Shown in pieces: positions 1-5,282 of a DNA stretch of 5,282 nucleotides. The position numbers and the translations under genes are program-made. Origin of the DNA: an uncultured Lewinella sp. (lineage in GTDB: Bacteria > Bacteroidota > Bacteroidia > Chitinophagales > Saprospiraceae); the NCBI GenBank assembly GCA_938021455.1, contig CALIGP010000268.1, positions 1 to 5,282 on the forward strand, written 5' to 3'. Within the stretch, counting starts at the first letter, position 1. Each line of letters begins with the position of its first letter. The notes under the pieces were generated by a model that ran no database searches, was not told the origin of the DNA, and saw only the letters and a program-made list of their open reading frames with translations.

Positions 1-1037
1 GCCGCCGCAGTTATGTCCGTTGTGCTAGCCGTGCCCCCCAGCTCTGCCGTAAGCGTACCCGAAGCAGTTACGGTATTTATGGCTTTCATAATGTCGGCCG
101 CGGCTTCCATTTCACCCAGATGCTCCAACAGCAAGGCTGCCGACCAAAACTGCCCGATGGGGTTGGCTTTGTTTTGCCCCATAATGTCTGGTGCAGAGCC
201 GTGGATGGGCTCAAACATGGAGGGGAAGTCCCTTTCCGGGTTAACGTTGCCACTACCGCCCAGACCAAGGCTGCCCATGATGGCGCCGCCCAGGTCGGAG
301 AGGATGTCGCCAAGCATATTAGTGGTTAGCACGACATCGAAGTACTCCGGGTGCAGCACAAAATTGGCGGAGGCCGCATCGATGTACATCTTGCGGTATT
401 CCACATCAGGGTAGTTGGCGGCGACTTCTGCTATGGTATTGTCCCACAGCGTCAGTGTGTGGATCATGGTGTTCGACTTGGTCACATTCGTCACGTGCTT
501 ACCGCGCTTGCGGGCCAGCTCGAAGGCAAATTTTGCGATCCGGCGAGTACCAACTTTAGTGAAGATATTGGTGTCTACCGCAAAGCCCTCGTCCGTATCG
601 CCGTACATCGTACGACCGCTTTGTACGAACTCTCCTTCGTTGTTTTCCCGGATGATGACGAAGTCAATATCGGCCTGTCCTTTGTTCCGCAAGGGGCTCT
701 GAATGCCGTCAAAAAGTTTTACGGGGCGGTAGTTAACGTACTGCTTAAAGGAGGTCCGTACCAGGTTAGTAAAGTCTTTGAACGGTAGGCGGTCGTCTAC
801 TTCCGGAAGACCGACAGCACCGAATAGTACCGCGTCGAATTGCTGTAACTTTTCAAGCCCGTCGTCCGGTAAAAAGCTACCGTGTTTCAGGTAATGACCT
901 GCGCCATAGAGTAGCGTTTCGGATTCAATGGCAAAGCCATGTTTTTGGGCAACTGCTTCAAGGATTTGCATGGCGGCGGGTACGATTTCGTGACCTACGC
1001 CGTCTCCGTTTACGGCTGCAATTTTATAAGTTTTCAA
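1..1037 (-). CDS. Isocitrate/isopropylmalate-family dehydrogenase, tartrate/D-malate dehydrogenase (TtuC/DmlA)-like, 3' end cut by window edge
   Basis: This is a predicted cytoplasmic NAD(P)- and metal-dependent enzyme that oxidises and decarboxylates a 2-hydroxy acid. The visible 345 codons translate without interruption from a TTG at 1037-1035; E. coli DmlA is about 361 residues, so only roughly ten are missing. Motifs in order are the N-terminal NGDGVGHEIVP (10-20), substrate-binding arginines R94, R104 and R130 (RENNEGE follows), catalytic Lys in TKSN (K187), metal-binding aspartates D220, D244 and D248 (GDILSDLGG), and the cofactor loop EPIHGSAPDI...ANP (276-293). The NPERDFPS segment and the overall spacing resemble tartrate/D-malate dehydrogenases more than LeuB. 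Phe137 lies where the family normally has a catalytic Tyr. No ATG lies in frame before the upstream stop at 1094-1092, and a TTG start gives the usual MKTYKIAA-type N terminus. No leu or tar genes flank it, so the substrate is unresolved; 3-isopropylmalate remains an alternative. Confidence 0.9.
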   Translation of the reverse strand, partial: MKTYKIAAVNGDGVGHEIVPAAMQILEAVAQKHGFAIESETLLYGAGHYLKHGSFLPDDGLEKLQQFDAVLFGAVGLPEVDDRLPFKDFTNLVRTSFKQYVNYRPVKLFDGIQSPLRNKGQADIDFVIIRENNEGEFVQSGRTMYGDTDEGFAVDTNIFTKVGTRRIAKFAFELARKRGKHVTNVTKSNTMIHTLTLWDNTIAEVAANYPDVEYRKMYIDAASANFVLHPEYFDVVLTTNMLGDILSDLGGAIMGSLGLGGSGNVNPERDFPSMFEPIHGSAPDIMGQNKANPIGQFWSAALLLEHLGEMEAAADIMKAINTVTASGTLTAELGGTASTTDITAA

Positions 1038-1254
1038 TTCGAATATTTGGGTTTGTTGATGGGTTAAACATACAGAATATGCTTGCCTATTTTACCGGCT
1101 AAGTAAATAATTGCTGGGTAATATCCACAGGAGATACTTTTTTGCACAAATCATATACGATTTTACCGCTGATGCATTTGCGTTATTCCCAACTTATTCG
1201 TTTCTATACTTATCAGCCGGTTGAAATTCAATTGCACCCCTTTAAAAACCAGTC
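1038..1254. other. Divergent intergenic region between the dehydrogenase and ThuA-like genes
   Basis: This A/T-rich gap must carry the promoters of both divergent genes. I see no exact TAnnTTTG -7 box with a properly spaced TTG -33 element on either strand, so no promoter is called. An 11-nt perfect palindrome, TTGAAATTCAA, lies at 1221-1231, 24 bp before the ThuA-like start, and could be a small operator or chance. On the minus strand a 15-codon reading frame (ATG 1071-1069 to TAA 1026-1024) overlaps the TTG start of the dehydrogenase in a different frame. Neither start has a recognisable Shine-Dalgarno sequence. Confidence 0.5.
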
Positions 1255-2217
1255 ATGCACTTTATTCGCTTATTTCTTTTACTTGTATTTAGCTACTTTT
1301 TATCTTCCTGCTCTCCGGTGAAAGTCCTGATCATTGATGGGCAGAACAATCATGATGTTTGGCCCAAGTCAACCGTTATGATGAAGCAATATCTGGAAGA
1401 AACGAAGGGCTTTAAAGTGGCCGTGAATCGTAGCCAATTCACCTGGAAGGCAGGTAAACAGGCAGGCTACCTTGCCTTAGCTGAAGTGGGGCCAACGCAG
1501 GATAAAGAGCAGCCCCAAACGGACCCGGATTTTGCTCCGGATTTTGAGAAATACGACGTTGTTATTTCCAACTTTGGTTGGAAGGCAGCTGCCTGGCCAG
1601 CTGCTACTCAGCTCGCTTTTGAGGAATTTGTAAAGAATGGCGGCGGCTTTGTCTCTATCCATGCAGCCGATAATTCTTTTCCAGACTGGAAGGCTTACAA
1701 TGAAATGATTGGCCTGGGCGGTTGGGGTGGCCGCACTGAAAAGGATGGCCCTTATGTCTACTATACCAACGATGGAGAACTCACCCGCGACGATGCGAAG
1801 GGCAAAGCTGGAAGCCATGGCCCCAGACATGAATTTCCGGTAACGGTACGAGAGCTGAATCACCCCATTACCCGGGGAATGCCAGCAGTTTGGTTGACGA
1901 CCGTAGATGAGTGTTACGCCCAACTCCGTGGGCCGGCCAAAAACTTAACTGTTCTGGCTACCGGTAAAGACCACTCCGATAAGCCACCCACTGACCGACA
2001 TGAACCCGTGCTGATGACGGTTACCTACGGAAAAGGGCGAATTTTTCATTCCACCCTTGGGCATTCGGATGTTTCTATGGAGGGAGTAGGTTTTATTGAA
2101 AGTCTTTTGCGCGGAGTCGAGTGGGCCGCCACTGGTAAAGTAACCCGTGAAATACCTGCTGATTTTCCGACGGAAAGGGAGGCTACTCACCGAAAGTTTA
2201 TGGTTAGAAAACAATAG
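1255..2217 (+). CDS. ThuA-like domain lipoprotein
   Basis: This 320-residue predicted lipoprotein carries a ThuA-like (trehalose-utilisation, class I glutamine amidotransferase-like fold) domain. Residues 1-18 form a short signal peptide ending in a lipobox (LSSC), so Cys19 should be lipidated and the protein anchored in an envelope membrane. The ThuA-like fold begins directly afterwards with VKVLIIDGQNNHD (22-34). Diagnostic segments follow: YDVVISNFGW (100-109), GGGFVSIHAADNSFPDW (129-145), RHEFPVTV (191-198), NHPITRGMP (202-210), a DE pair at 218-219, and EPVLMTVTYGKGRIFHSTLGH (250-270). H136, H192, H265 and H270 are candidate functional residues. Bacteroidota ThuA-like proteins often occur with sugar oxidoreductases or glycan-degradation genes, but no such gene is visible here, so no substrate can be named. 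The ATG at 1255 is chosen because it gives an ideal lipoprotein signal. The gene stands alone, divergent from the dehydrogenase and convergent with the vWA gene. Confidence 0.9.
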   Translation: MHFIRLFLLLVFSYFLSSCSPVKVLIIDGQNNHDVWPKSTVMMKQYLEETKGFKVAVNRSQFTWKAGKQAGYLALAEVGPTQDKEQPQTDPDFAPDFEKYDVVISNFGWKAAAWPAATQLAFEEFVKNGGGFVSIHAADNSFPDWKAYNEMIGLGGWGGRTEKDGPYVYYTNDGELTRDDAKGKAGSHGPRHEFPVTVRELNHPITRGMPAVWLTTVDECYAQLRGPAKNLTVLATGKDHSDKPPTDRHEPVLMTVTYGKGRIFHSTLGHSDVSMEGVGFIESLLRGVEWAATGKVTREIPADFPTEREATHRKFMVRKQ

Positions 2218-2240
2218 TTAGCGCCAGGAATTAGAAGAAA

Positions 2241-2308
2241 TAAAAAAGCGATCAGCGAACGGTATTCGGAGGCAATTTGCCTGAATGTTGTTCGCTGATC
2301 GCTAAAAA
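2241..2308. terminator. Long hairpin terminator between convergent genes
   Basis: A perfect 14-bp inverted repeat (2247-2260 with 2290-2303) encloses a second hairpin, ATTC/GAAT (2264-2267 with 2283-2286) and AGGC/GCCT around an A/T loop. It lies 29 bp after the ThuA-like stop and 46 bp after the vWA stop in the opposite direction. On the minus strand the stem is followed by six T residues (complement of 2242-2247), the classic intrinsic terminator for the vWA gene. On the plus strand the stem is followed by A residues, and a T7 run comes only at 2327-2333. In plus-strand RNA three G-U pairs (2261-2263 with 2287-2289) would join the inner and outer stems. It probably serves both genes, but most clearly the minus-strand one. 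Confidence 0.85.
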
Positions 2309-2349
2309 CTCTAGGGTGAAGTAGAATTTTTTTCATCTCTACCAAGCTC

Positions 2350-3588
2350 TTATTCTTTAATCTCATACTCCTTGGCTAACAACCGCTTACGAACGCTGAC
2401 CTTAAGTTTTTCTCCGAGGGTGTTTGTCTCATTGCCACTCGCTTTCTTGCGGGCTTCAGCTACGTAGGCATCACGCTTAGCTGTTAGCTCCAGAATTTCG
2501 GTCTGTAGCGCTTTACGTTCTTCACTCATCGCTTTGATTTTTACTTTGAGGTCACCGTCCGAAAGATTGGATAAACTATCCGGCAGTGTTTCTTTCTGTT
2601 CCAAGATAAGCTCCTCATTTTCTTCGGCGGCATCAACAACATCCCAGGCAGTGTTTTTGTACTTTTCGCTGGCTTTAAACTTGGCACGGGAGCTTAAATT
2701 AGCCTTACTGTAGGAGCCGGCATTGGCGTCTTGCCGCATCTGGTTGGCCTGGTAGGTAGCTCCCTGCGCGCCATAAGCAATGTAGGTGCCGTTGAGTCGC
2801 AGATTGCAACTTTCGATGGCGTCGTCGTAGGGCGATTCGATGTAGGTAACGCGCTCATCCTGATTGATGAAGAAGAAGTCGCCGTCACCGTTTTTGGCGC
2901 CGCTACGCCAGCTTGCACCGTCGCTGCCGTTGGGGTTGCCACAGAGAATGGTATTAACGATGATGTCTTTTCCACGGGCTTTGCGTAAGGCATCTTCTGG
3001 CTTCACTTCACCCTGGGTGAAGGGCTCGTTGCCAGCGATGTATATGAGCTTGATGGTGCCGTCTTTAGCGTCCCAGCTTAGGTCGTCGGTAGAGCGAAGG
3101 ATAACGTGGCCGCAGAATTCGTCTCCGCCGCCGGTCTTCAGGCCGAAGAGTTTATCACTAAATAGGTCTACGTCCGTCGTGAGCGGGACAATCTGCTCAA
3201 TGTACCCTTTCTCGGGTAGTAAACCGCTGTTGCCATATTGGTACAGAGCCACTTCAATGTCCGGTGCTTCGCCATCCTTTTGGGCTTTGAGGATTTCATT
3301 GAGGATGTTCCAGAGGCGGCTTTTGGCTTGGTCGATCAGGCCGTCCATTGAGCTGCTGGTATCCAGCAAGAAGGCGATTTGAATCAGATTTTTGCCGGTA
3401 CGAGTGGATACCGCCGGCGGTGTAGTTATGGTAGGTGGCGCGGTCGCAGGTGCAAGGTGAGTTGGTGGAGCTGGGGGAGTTGGAGCTGTGCTCGTACTGC
3501 CGTAAAGTAGGTTACCTGCGAAGAACAAACAGCCGATGGCCGTCAAAACAGCTGCTGAGAGCCAGGCGAAAGTAGTGGGAATTTTCAT
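2350..3588 (-). CDS. Membrane-anchored von Willebrand factor type A (vWA) domain protein
   Basis: This 412-residue protein has an N-terminal hydrophobic segment (about 7-29), a Pro/Thr/Ala-rich linker (31-62), a vWA domain (about 67-270) and a charged, probably coiled-coil C-terminal region (about 320-405, rich in Glu and Lys). The vWA core opens with IQIAFLLDTSSSM, a complete MIDAS metal-binding motif (D76, S78, S80). T152 in the KTGGGDEFCG segment is a plausible third MIDAS ligand, and LIYIAGNEPF (181-190) is the next core strand. The fold suggests metal-dependent protein binding outside the cytoplasm; the partner is unknown. The ATG at 3588-3586 is preferred over one 26 codons upstream because it places the signal segment at the N terminus. 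Cys20 sits in a weak lipobox (AIGC), but hydrophobic residues continue past it, so a transmembrane anchor is as likely as lipidation. The gene is single, with its own terminator. I do not recognise a named gene. Confidence 0.88.
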   Translation of the reverse strand: MKIPTTFAWLSAAVLTAIGCLFFAGNLLYGSTSTAPTPPAPPTHLAPATAPPTITTPPAVSTRTGKNLIQIAFLLDTSSSMDGLIDQAKSRLWNILNEILKAQKDGEAPDIEVALYQYGNSGLLPEKGYIEQIVPLTTDVDLFSDKLFGLKTGGGDEFCGHVILRSTDDLSWDAKDGTIKLIYIAGNEPFTQGEVKPEDALRKARGKDIIVNTILCGNPNGSDGASWRSGAKNGDGDFFFINQDERVTYIESPYDDAIESCNLRLNGTYIAYGAQGATYQANQMRQDANAGSYSKANLSSRAKFKASEKYKNTAWDVVDAAEENEELILEQKETLPDSLSNLSDGDLKVKIKAMSEERKALQTEILELTAKRDAYVAEARKKASGNETNTLGEKLKVSVRKRLLAKEYEIKE

Positions 3589-3778
3589 GCTAAGGGAGGA
3601 TTGGGTTAAATAGATGAGCCGGGATTCGGTTTCAGGAATTAGATGCTCGTTCCGGCTCGATTGCACAACAAAGTTGGGGCTAAATTCTACCCACCGTTAT
3701 CCGCAATTTGCCAAAGAAGTCAGCCACTTTGTGAACGCGCCAGCTGACTACGGGAAGTGGTCGTTATGCACCCGTTTG

Positions 3779-3809
3779 ACGGCTTTTGGGGAGGCCTTCC
3801 CCCGTTTTT
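3779..3809 (+). terminator. Terminator-like hairpin with T-tract, no plus-strand gene upstream
   Basis: GGGGA (3788-3792) pairs with TCCCC (3798-3802) around the loop GGCCT. Outer ACGG (3779-3782) can pair with CCGT (3802-3805) in an alternative register. The stem is followed by CGTTTTT ending at 3809, the arrangement of an intrinsic terminator read on the plus strand. The minus strand lacks a T run after the stem. No annotated gene reads into it from the left, so it would end an unannotated transcript, stop readthrough, or be fortuitous. Confidence 0.35.
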
Positions 3810-3815
3810 AGACCA

Positions 3816-3823
3816 TAGTTTTG
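3816..3823 (+). promoter_or_regulatory. Candidate Bacteroidota -7 promoter element for the SIMPL gene
   Basis: TAGTTTTG is an exact match to the Bacteroidota -7 consensus TAnnTTTG and lies 103 bp before the ATG at 3927. The expected TTG -33 element is not at the usual spacing: the nearest TTG (3786-3788) is 27 bp upstream, compared with about 19-20. The call rests on one motif and is tentative. Confidence 0.25.
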
Positions 3824-3860
3824 CCCTTGCCATCTGCCCTAAAGAAAGGCTGTTGGTAAC

Positions 3861-3883
3861 GCACGTAGTTAAAAATAACGTGC
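3861..3883. promoter_or_regulatory. Small dyad in the SIMPL gene leader
   Basis: GCACGT (3861-3866) and ACGTGC (3878-3883) are perfect 6-bp inverted arms around an 11-nt A/T-rich spacer, 44 bp before the ATG at 3927. If transcription starts near the TAGTTTTG motif, this would form a leader hairpin. On DNA it could be an operator. No regulator can be named, and a 6-bp dyad may arise by chance. Confidence 0.25.
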
Positions 3884-3926
3884 TGCAAGAAGTTAATTGA
3901 ATTTACTCATCCAGAAATTTCCTATT

Positions 3927-4961
3927 ATGAATAATGTAATGAAGAACCTCTCCCTATTATGCCTTTGCCTACTTTTCCTTGTCCCGTTGGCTAACGCGCA
4001 GGTAATGGGCAACTATCAAACTCAACAACCTACTAATGCTGTCAATTATAAGCCACAGTTTAGGGCTGTTCCGAGAACGGCAGCCTTTGCGCCTAACACT
4101 CGCGAAATGGAGTTCACCATCAATGCGCTGTCCAACCAGCGAGCGAGTGCCTTTGTCGCTATCTTCAGTGTCTTCCAGGCGGGAGAGACGGTAAAGGACG
4201 TCAACTCTTCCATCAACGAAAGAATCACCGGCATGACGGATGGGCTTACCGCCATCGGTGTAAAGGAAGAGGATATCTACATCGATATGGTCAACTTCCT
4301 GCCCACCTACGCCTTCAGCGAAGAGAACAAGATATTCTCCAAGAAGACGCTGACGGAGAAGCCTACCGGCTTCCAGCTCCAGAAGAACCTCCACATCCGT
4401 TACCGCGACGCCGGAATGCTGGACGACATCATGACCGCCGCCACCAACGCAGGCATTTATGATATCATCAAAGTGGACGAAATCGTTGAAAAGCCACAGG
4501 ATGTTTACACGGAACTGCGGAAGCTATCTTTCGAGTATCTCGAAGGACTCAAAGAAATGTACTCCGCTAACGGCATCGCCCTAGACAGTTCCAAGCTCTC
4601 CGTTGCCGAATCTGCCTGGGTTGTTTACCCTAAGGATCGTTACGAGAGTTACTCGGCCCACGCCTCCCAAAAACTGAGCAAGGAGGATCGGGAAGGAGCC
4701 AACGTTAGCCAGGTTAATAAACCAACCCTCCGCTTTTATAATGCTATTCCATTCAACGACTATGATCTGGTACTAAACCCCGACGTTCTGGCGCCTACGG
4801 CTCAATTCACTTACAGCATAAAGGTTAAGTTTATCCTGCCGGAGGAAAAAAAGCCCGTCCCGGCTCCCGAGCCCGAAATCAAAACGGTAACGGAGCATAC
4901 TTACTTCTACCTTACGCCGGAGGGGAAAGTGGTTCCGCTGCCGTTGGGGACGGCGAAGTAG
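3927..4961 (+). CDS. Secreted SIMPL-domain (DUF541) protein
   Basis: This 344-residue exported protein is of the SIMPL/DUF541 family, whose members include Brucella BP26/Omp28; the family's biochemical role is poorly defined. A signal peptide spans residues 1-24 with cleavage likely after ALA-type LANA, before Q25. The SIMPL domain covers about 60-230. It contains the long helix ETVKDVNSSINERITGMTDGL with AIGVKEEDIYID after it, the P-x-Y element LPTYAF (125-130), TGFQLQKNLHIRYRD (147-161) as the strand before a helix, NAGIYDIIKVDEIV (174-187), and a helix ending in NGIALDSSKLSVAE. A C-terminal strand (TYSIKVKFIL) is followed by a Pro/Glu/Lys linker and a short tail, EHTYFYLTPEGKVVPLP. The ATG at 3927 is used. 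The ATG at 3939 gives an even more typical signal peptide (MKNLSLL), and an upstream TTG at 3897 would add an unlikely prefix. The protein should be periplasmic or outer-membrane associated. The gene is transcribed alone or with weak readthrough into the next gene. Confidence 0.87.
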   Translation: MNNVMKNLSLLCLCLLFLVPLANAQVMGNYQTQQPTNAVNYKPQFRAVPRTAAFAPNTREMEFTINALSNQRASAFVAIFSVFQAGETVKDVNSSINERITGMTDGLTAIGVKEEDIYIDMVNFLPTYAFSEENKIFSKKTLTEKPTGFQLQKNLHIRYRDAGMLDDIMTAATNAGIYDIIKVDEIVEKPQDVYTELRKLSFEYLEGLKEMYSANGIALDSSKLSVAESAWVVYPKDRYESYSAHASQKLSKEDREGANVSQVNKPTLRFYNAIPFNDYDLVLNPDVLAPTAQFTYSIKVKFILPEEKKPVPAPEPEIKTVTEHTYFYLTPEGKVVPLPLGTAK

Positions 4962-4962
4962 C

Positions 4963-4978
4963 CTGGTGGTCTGGTGGT
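4963..4978 (+). repeat. Tandem duplication of CTGGTGGT
   Basis: Two adjacent identical 8-bp units (4963-4970 and 4971-4978) begin one base after the SIMPL stop codon. They form the left edge of the GC-rich intergenic element and could be a slippage or insertion scar. Confidence 0.6.
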
Positions 4979-5005
4979 CCTGTAGGCTGCCGCGCTAACA
5001 CGCTC

Positions 5006-5081
5006 CGGGAGCCTTCGGCCCCGTTCGCGATCGGACCTGGAGGTCCTCAACCCAGGTTGGACGGAGGGCCTCCAGGTCCGA
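5006..5081. repeat. GC-rich REP-like palindromic intergenic element
   Basis: Two strong structures lie side by side. The first is a 7-bp hairpin with one bulged A (CGGG 5006-5009, A5010, GCC 5011-5013, loop TTC, then GGC 5017-5019 and CCCG 5020-5023). The second is a perfect 13-bp inverted repeat, TCGGACCTGGAGG (5031-5043) with CCTCCAGGTCCGA (5069-5081), separated by 25 bp. Each arm of the second is itself nearly self-complementary: GGACCTGGAGGTCC (5033-5046) is a perfect 6+2+6 palindrome, and 5067-5080 is the same with one mismatch. Neither structure is followed by a T-tract, so it is not a classic intrinsic terminator, although it could stop or stabilise the 3' end of the SIMPL transcript. 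The nested palindromes suggest a dispersed REP/BIME-type repeat, but copies elsewhere cannot be seen from this window. Confidence 0.6.
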
Positions 5082-5135
5082 CCAAATAAAGAAGTAAAGC
5101 AAACTAAAATCCCAAAATCCTTACCTTCACTCATC

Positions 5136-5282
5136 ATGCCAAAACTCCTCCTCTTGCTACTGTTTGCGCTATTCACCTTCCCAGGCGTCAGCGGGCAATC
5201 TATGAGCAAGAAGCGGAGTAAGCAGGACGCTGCCCCCTCGGCCATTGAGCGGGCTGCCGCCCAGCGGGAAACCGATCCCGCT
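5136..5282 (+). CDS. Secreted protein of unknown function, N-terminal part only
   Basis: An open frame begins at the ATG at 5136 and runs off the window after 49 codons. The first 20 residues, MPKLLLLLLFALFTFPGVSG, are a strong Sec signal peptide, with cleavage likely before Gln21 (VSG-QS). The visible mature part is short, polar and rich in Lys, Arg, Ala and Gln (SKKRSKQ, then ERAAAQRE). This looks like a flexible or helical leader rather than a recognisable domain. The leader preceding the ATG is A/T-rich and lacks a Shine-Dalgarno sequence, as for the other genes here. The gene is co-oriented with the SIMPL gene but separated from it by 174 bp of palindromic and A/T-rich DNA, so it probably has its own promoter. 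No family can be assigned from this fragment. Confidence 0.75.
   Translation, partial: MPKLLLLLLFALFTFPGVSGQSMSKKRSKQDAAPSAIERAAAQRETDPA

Larger units (their letters stand above)
3589..3926. other. Divergent intergenic region between vWA and SIMPL genes
   Basis: This 338-bp gap holds no convincing gene. A 65-codon plus-strand frame (3614-3811) runs through it, but it overlaps the vWA leader and has no family resemblance or signal peptide. The region contains several self-complementary segments: AGTCAGC/GCTGACT (3718-3724 with 3743-3749), CCACTT/AAGTGG (3724-3729 with 3755-3760), a terminator-like hairpin (3779-3809) and a dyad (3861-3883). Promoters for both flanking genes should lie here, and the only good motif is a plus-strand TAGTTTTG at 3816-3823. 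Confidence 0.5.

Noticed and set aside
13..788. Plus-strand open frames opposite the dehydrogenase gene (13-414, 351-788, 415-702)
   Set aside because: They are antisense to a well-conserved enzyme frame with intact family motifs, and their translations show no domain or signal features.
1142..1180. TTG plus TGCATTTG as a promoter for the ThuA-like gene
   Set aside because: The -7-like element has a mismatch at the key A, and the spacing of about 28 bp is too long.
1477..2214. Minus-strand open frames within the ThuA-like gene
   Set aside because: The plus-strand frame has a lipobox and clear ThuA-like motifs; the reverse frames are shadows.
2694..3382. Other frames inside the vWA gene, including a 172-codon plus-strand frame
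   Set aside because: They overlap the MIDAS-containing vWA frame fully and have no recognisable features.
3589..3666. N-terminal 26-codon extension of the vWA protein (ATG at 3666-3664)
   Set aside because: It would place a polar segment before a typical signal/anchor sequence that starts cleanly at the ATG at 3588-3586.
3669..3676. Minus-strand CAACTTTG as a -7 box for the vWA gene
   Set aside because: It has one mismatch at the important first T, and the nearest -33 TTG is about 28 bp away, well beyond normal spacing.
3614..3811. 65-codon plus-strand frame in the vWA/SIMPL gap
   Set aside because: It overlaps the start of the vWA gene and ends within the terminator-like hairpin. It has no recognisable protein features.
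3969..4394. Minus-strand frames opposite the SIMPL gene
   Set aside because: They are shadows of a gene with a signal peptide and a recognisable SIMPL domain.
4907..5245. 112-codon minus-strand frame spanning the palindromic element
   Set aside because: It covers the end of the SIMPL gene, the repeat element and the signal peptide of the next gene. Its Arg/Pro-rich translation is what a GC-rich repeat gives in any frame.
1..5282. A new multi-gene defence, secretion or metabolic system
   Set aside because: The genes are in alternating orientation, belong to unrelated families and show no operon structure. There are no transposase, nuclease, CRISPR or toxin-antitoxin signatures.

Overview
The window looks like an ordinary chromosomal stretch of a Bacteroidota bacterium with moderate GC content. 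The evidence is indirect. Start codons lack Shine-Dalgarno sequences and sit behind A/T-rich leaders. Four of the five genes encode exported proteins with short hydrophobic signal peptides. One TAnnTTTG motif matches the Bacteroidota -7 promoter consensus, and the families present (ThuA-like lipoprotein, SIMPL protein, membrane-anchored vWA protein) are common there. A member of the Saprospiria/Lewinella group is my guess, and I cannot verify it from sequence alone.

Layout. Positions 1-1037 (minus) hold all but the last few codons of a beta-decarboxylating dehydrogenase of the isocitrate/isopropylmalate family, closest by motif memory to tartrate/D-malate dehydrogenases. It appears to start at TTG. 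It is divergent across a 217-bp gap from a ThuA-like lipoprotein gene (1255-2217, plus). That gene converges on a vWA-domain membrane protein gene (2350-3588, minus), and a long hairpin terminator lies between the two stops. A 338-bp divergent gap follows (3589-3926). It contains a terminator-like hairpin, a possible pseudoknot, a candidate -7 box and a small dyad. Next come a secreted SIMPL-domain (DUF541) protein gene (3927-4961, plus), a GC-rich and strongly self-complementary intergenic element (4963-5081), and the first 49 codons of another secreted protein (5136 to the edge).

How the genes work together. Nothing shows a shared pathway. Adjacent genes change direction three times, and the only co-oriented pair (SIMPL and the last gene) is separated by about 170 bp of palindromic DNA, so no operon is evident. 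I found no mobile element, CRISPR array, tRNA or rRNA, and no convincing undescribed multi-gene system. The points most worth checking are the REP-like palindromic element, the unexplained plus-strand terminator-like hairpin upstream of the SIMPL gene, and a Phe where the dehydrogenase family usually has its catalytic Tyr.
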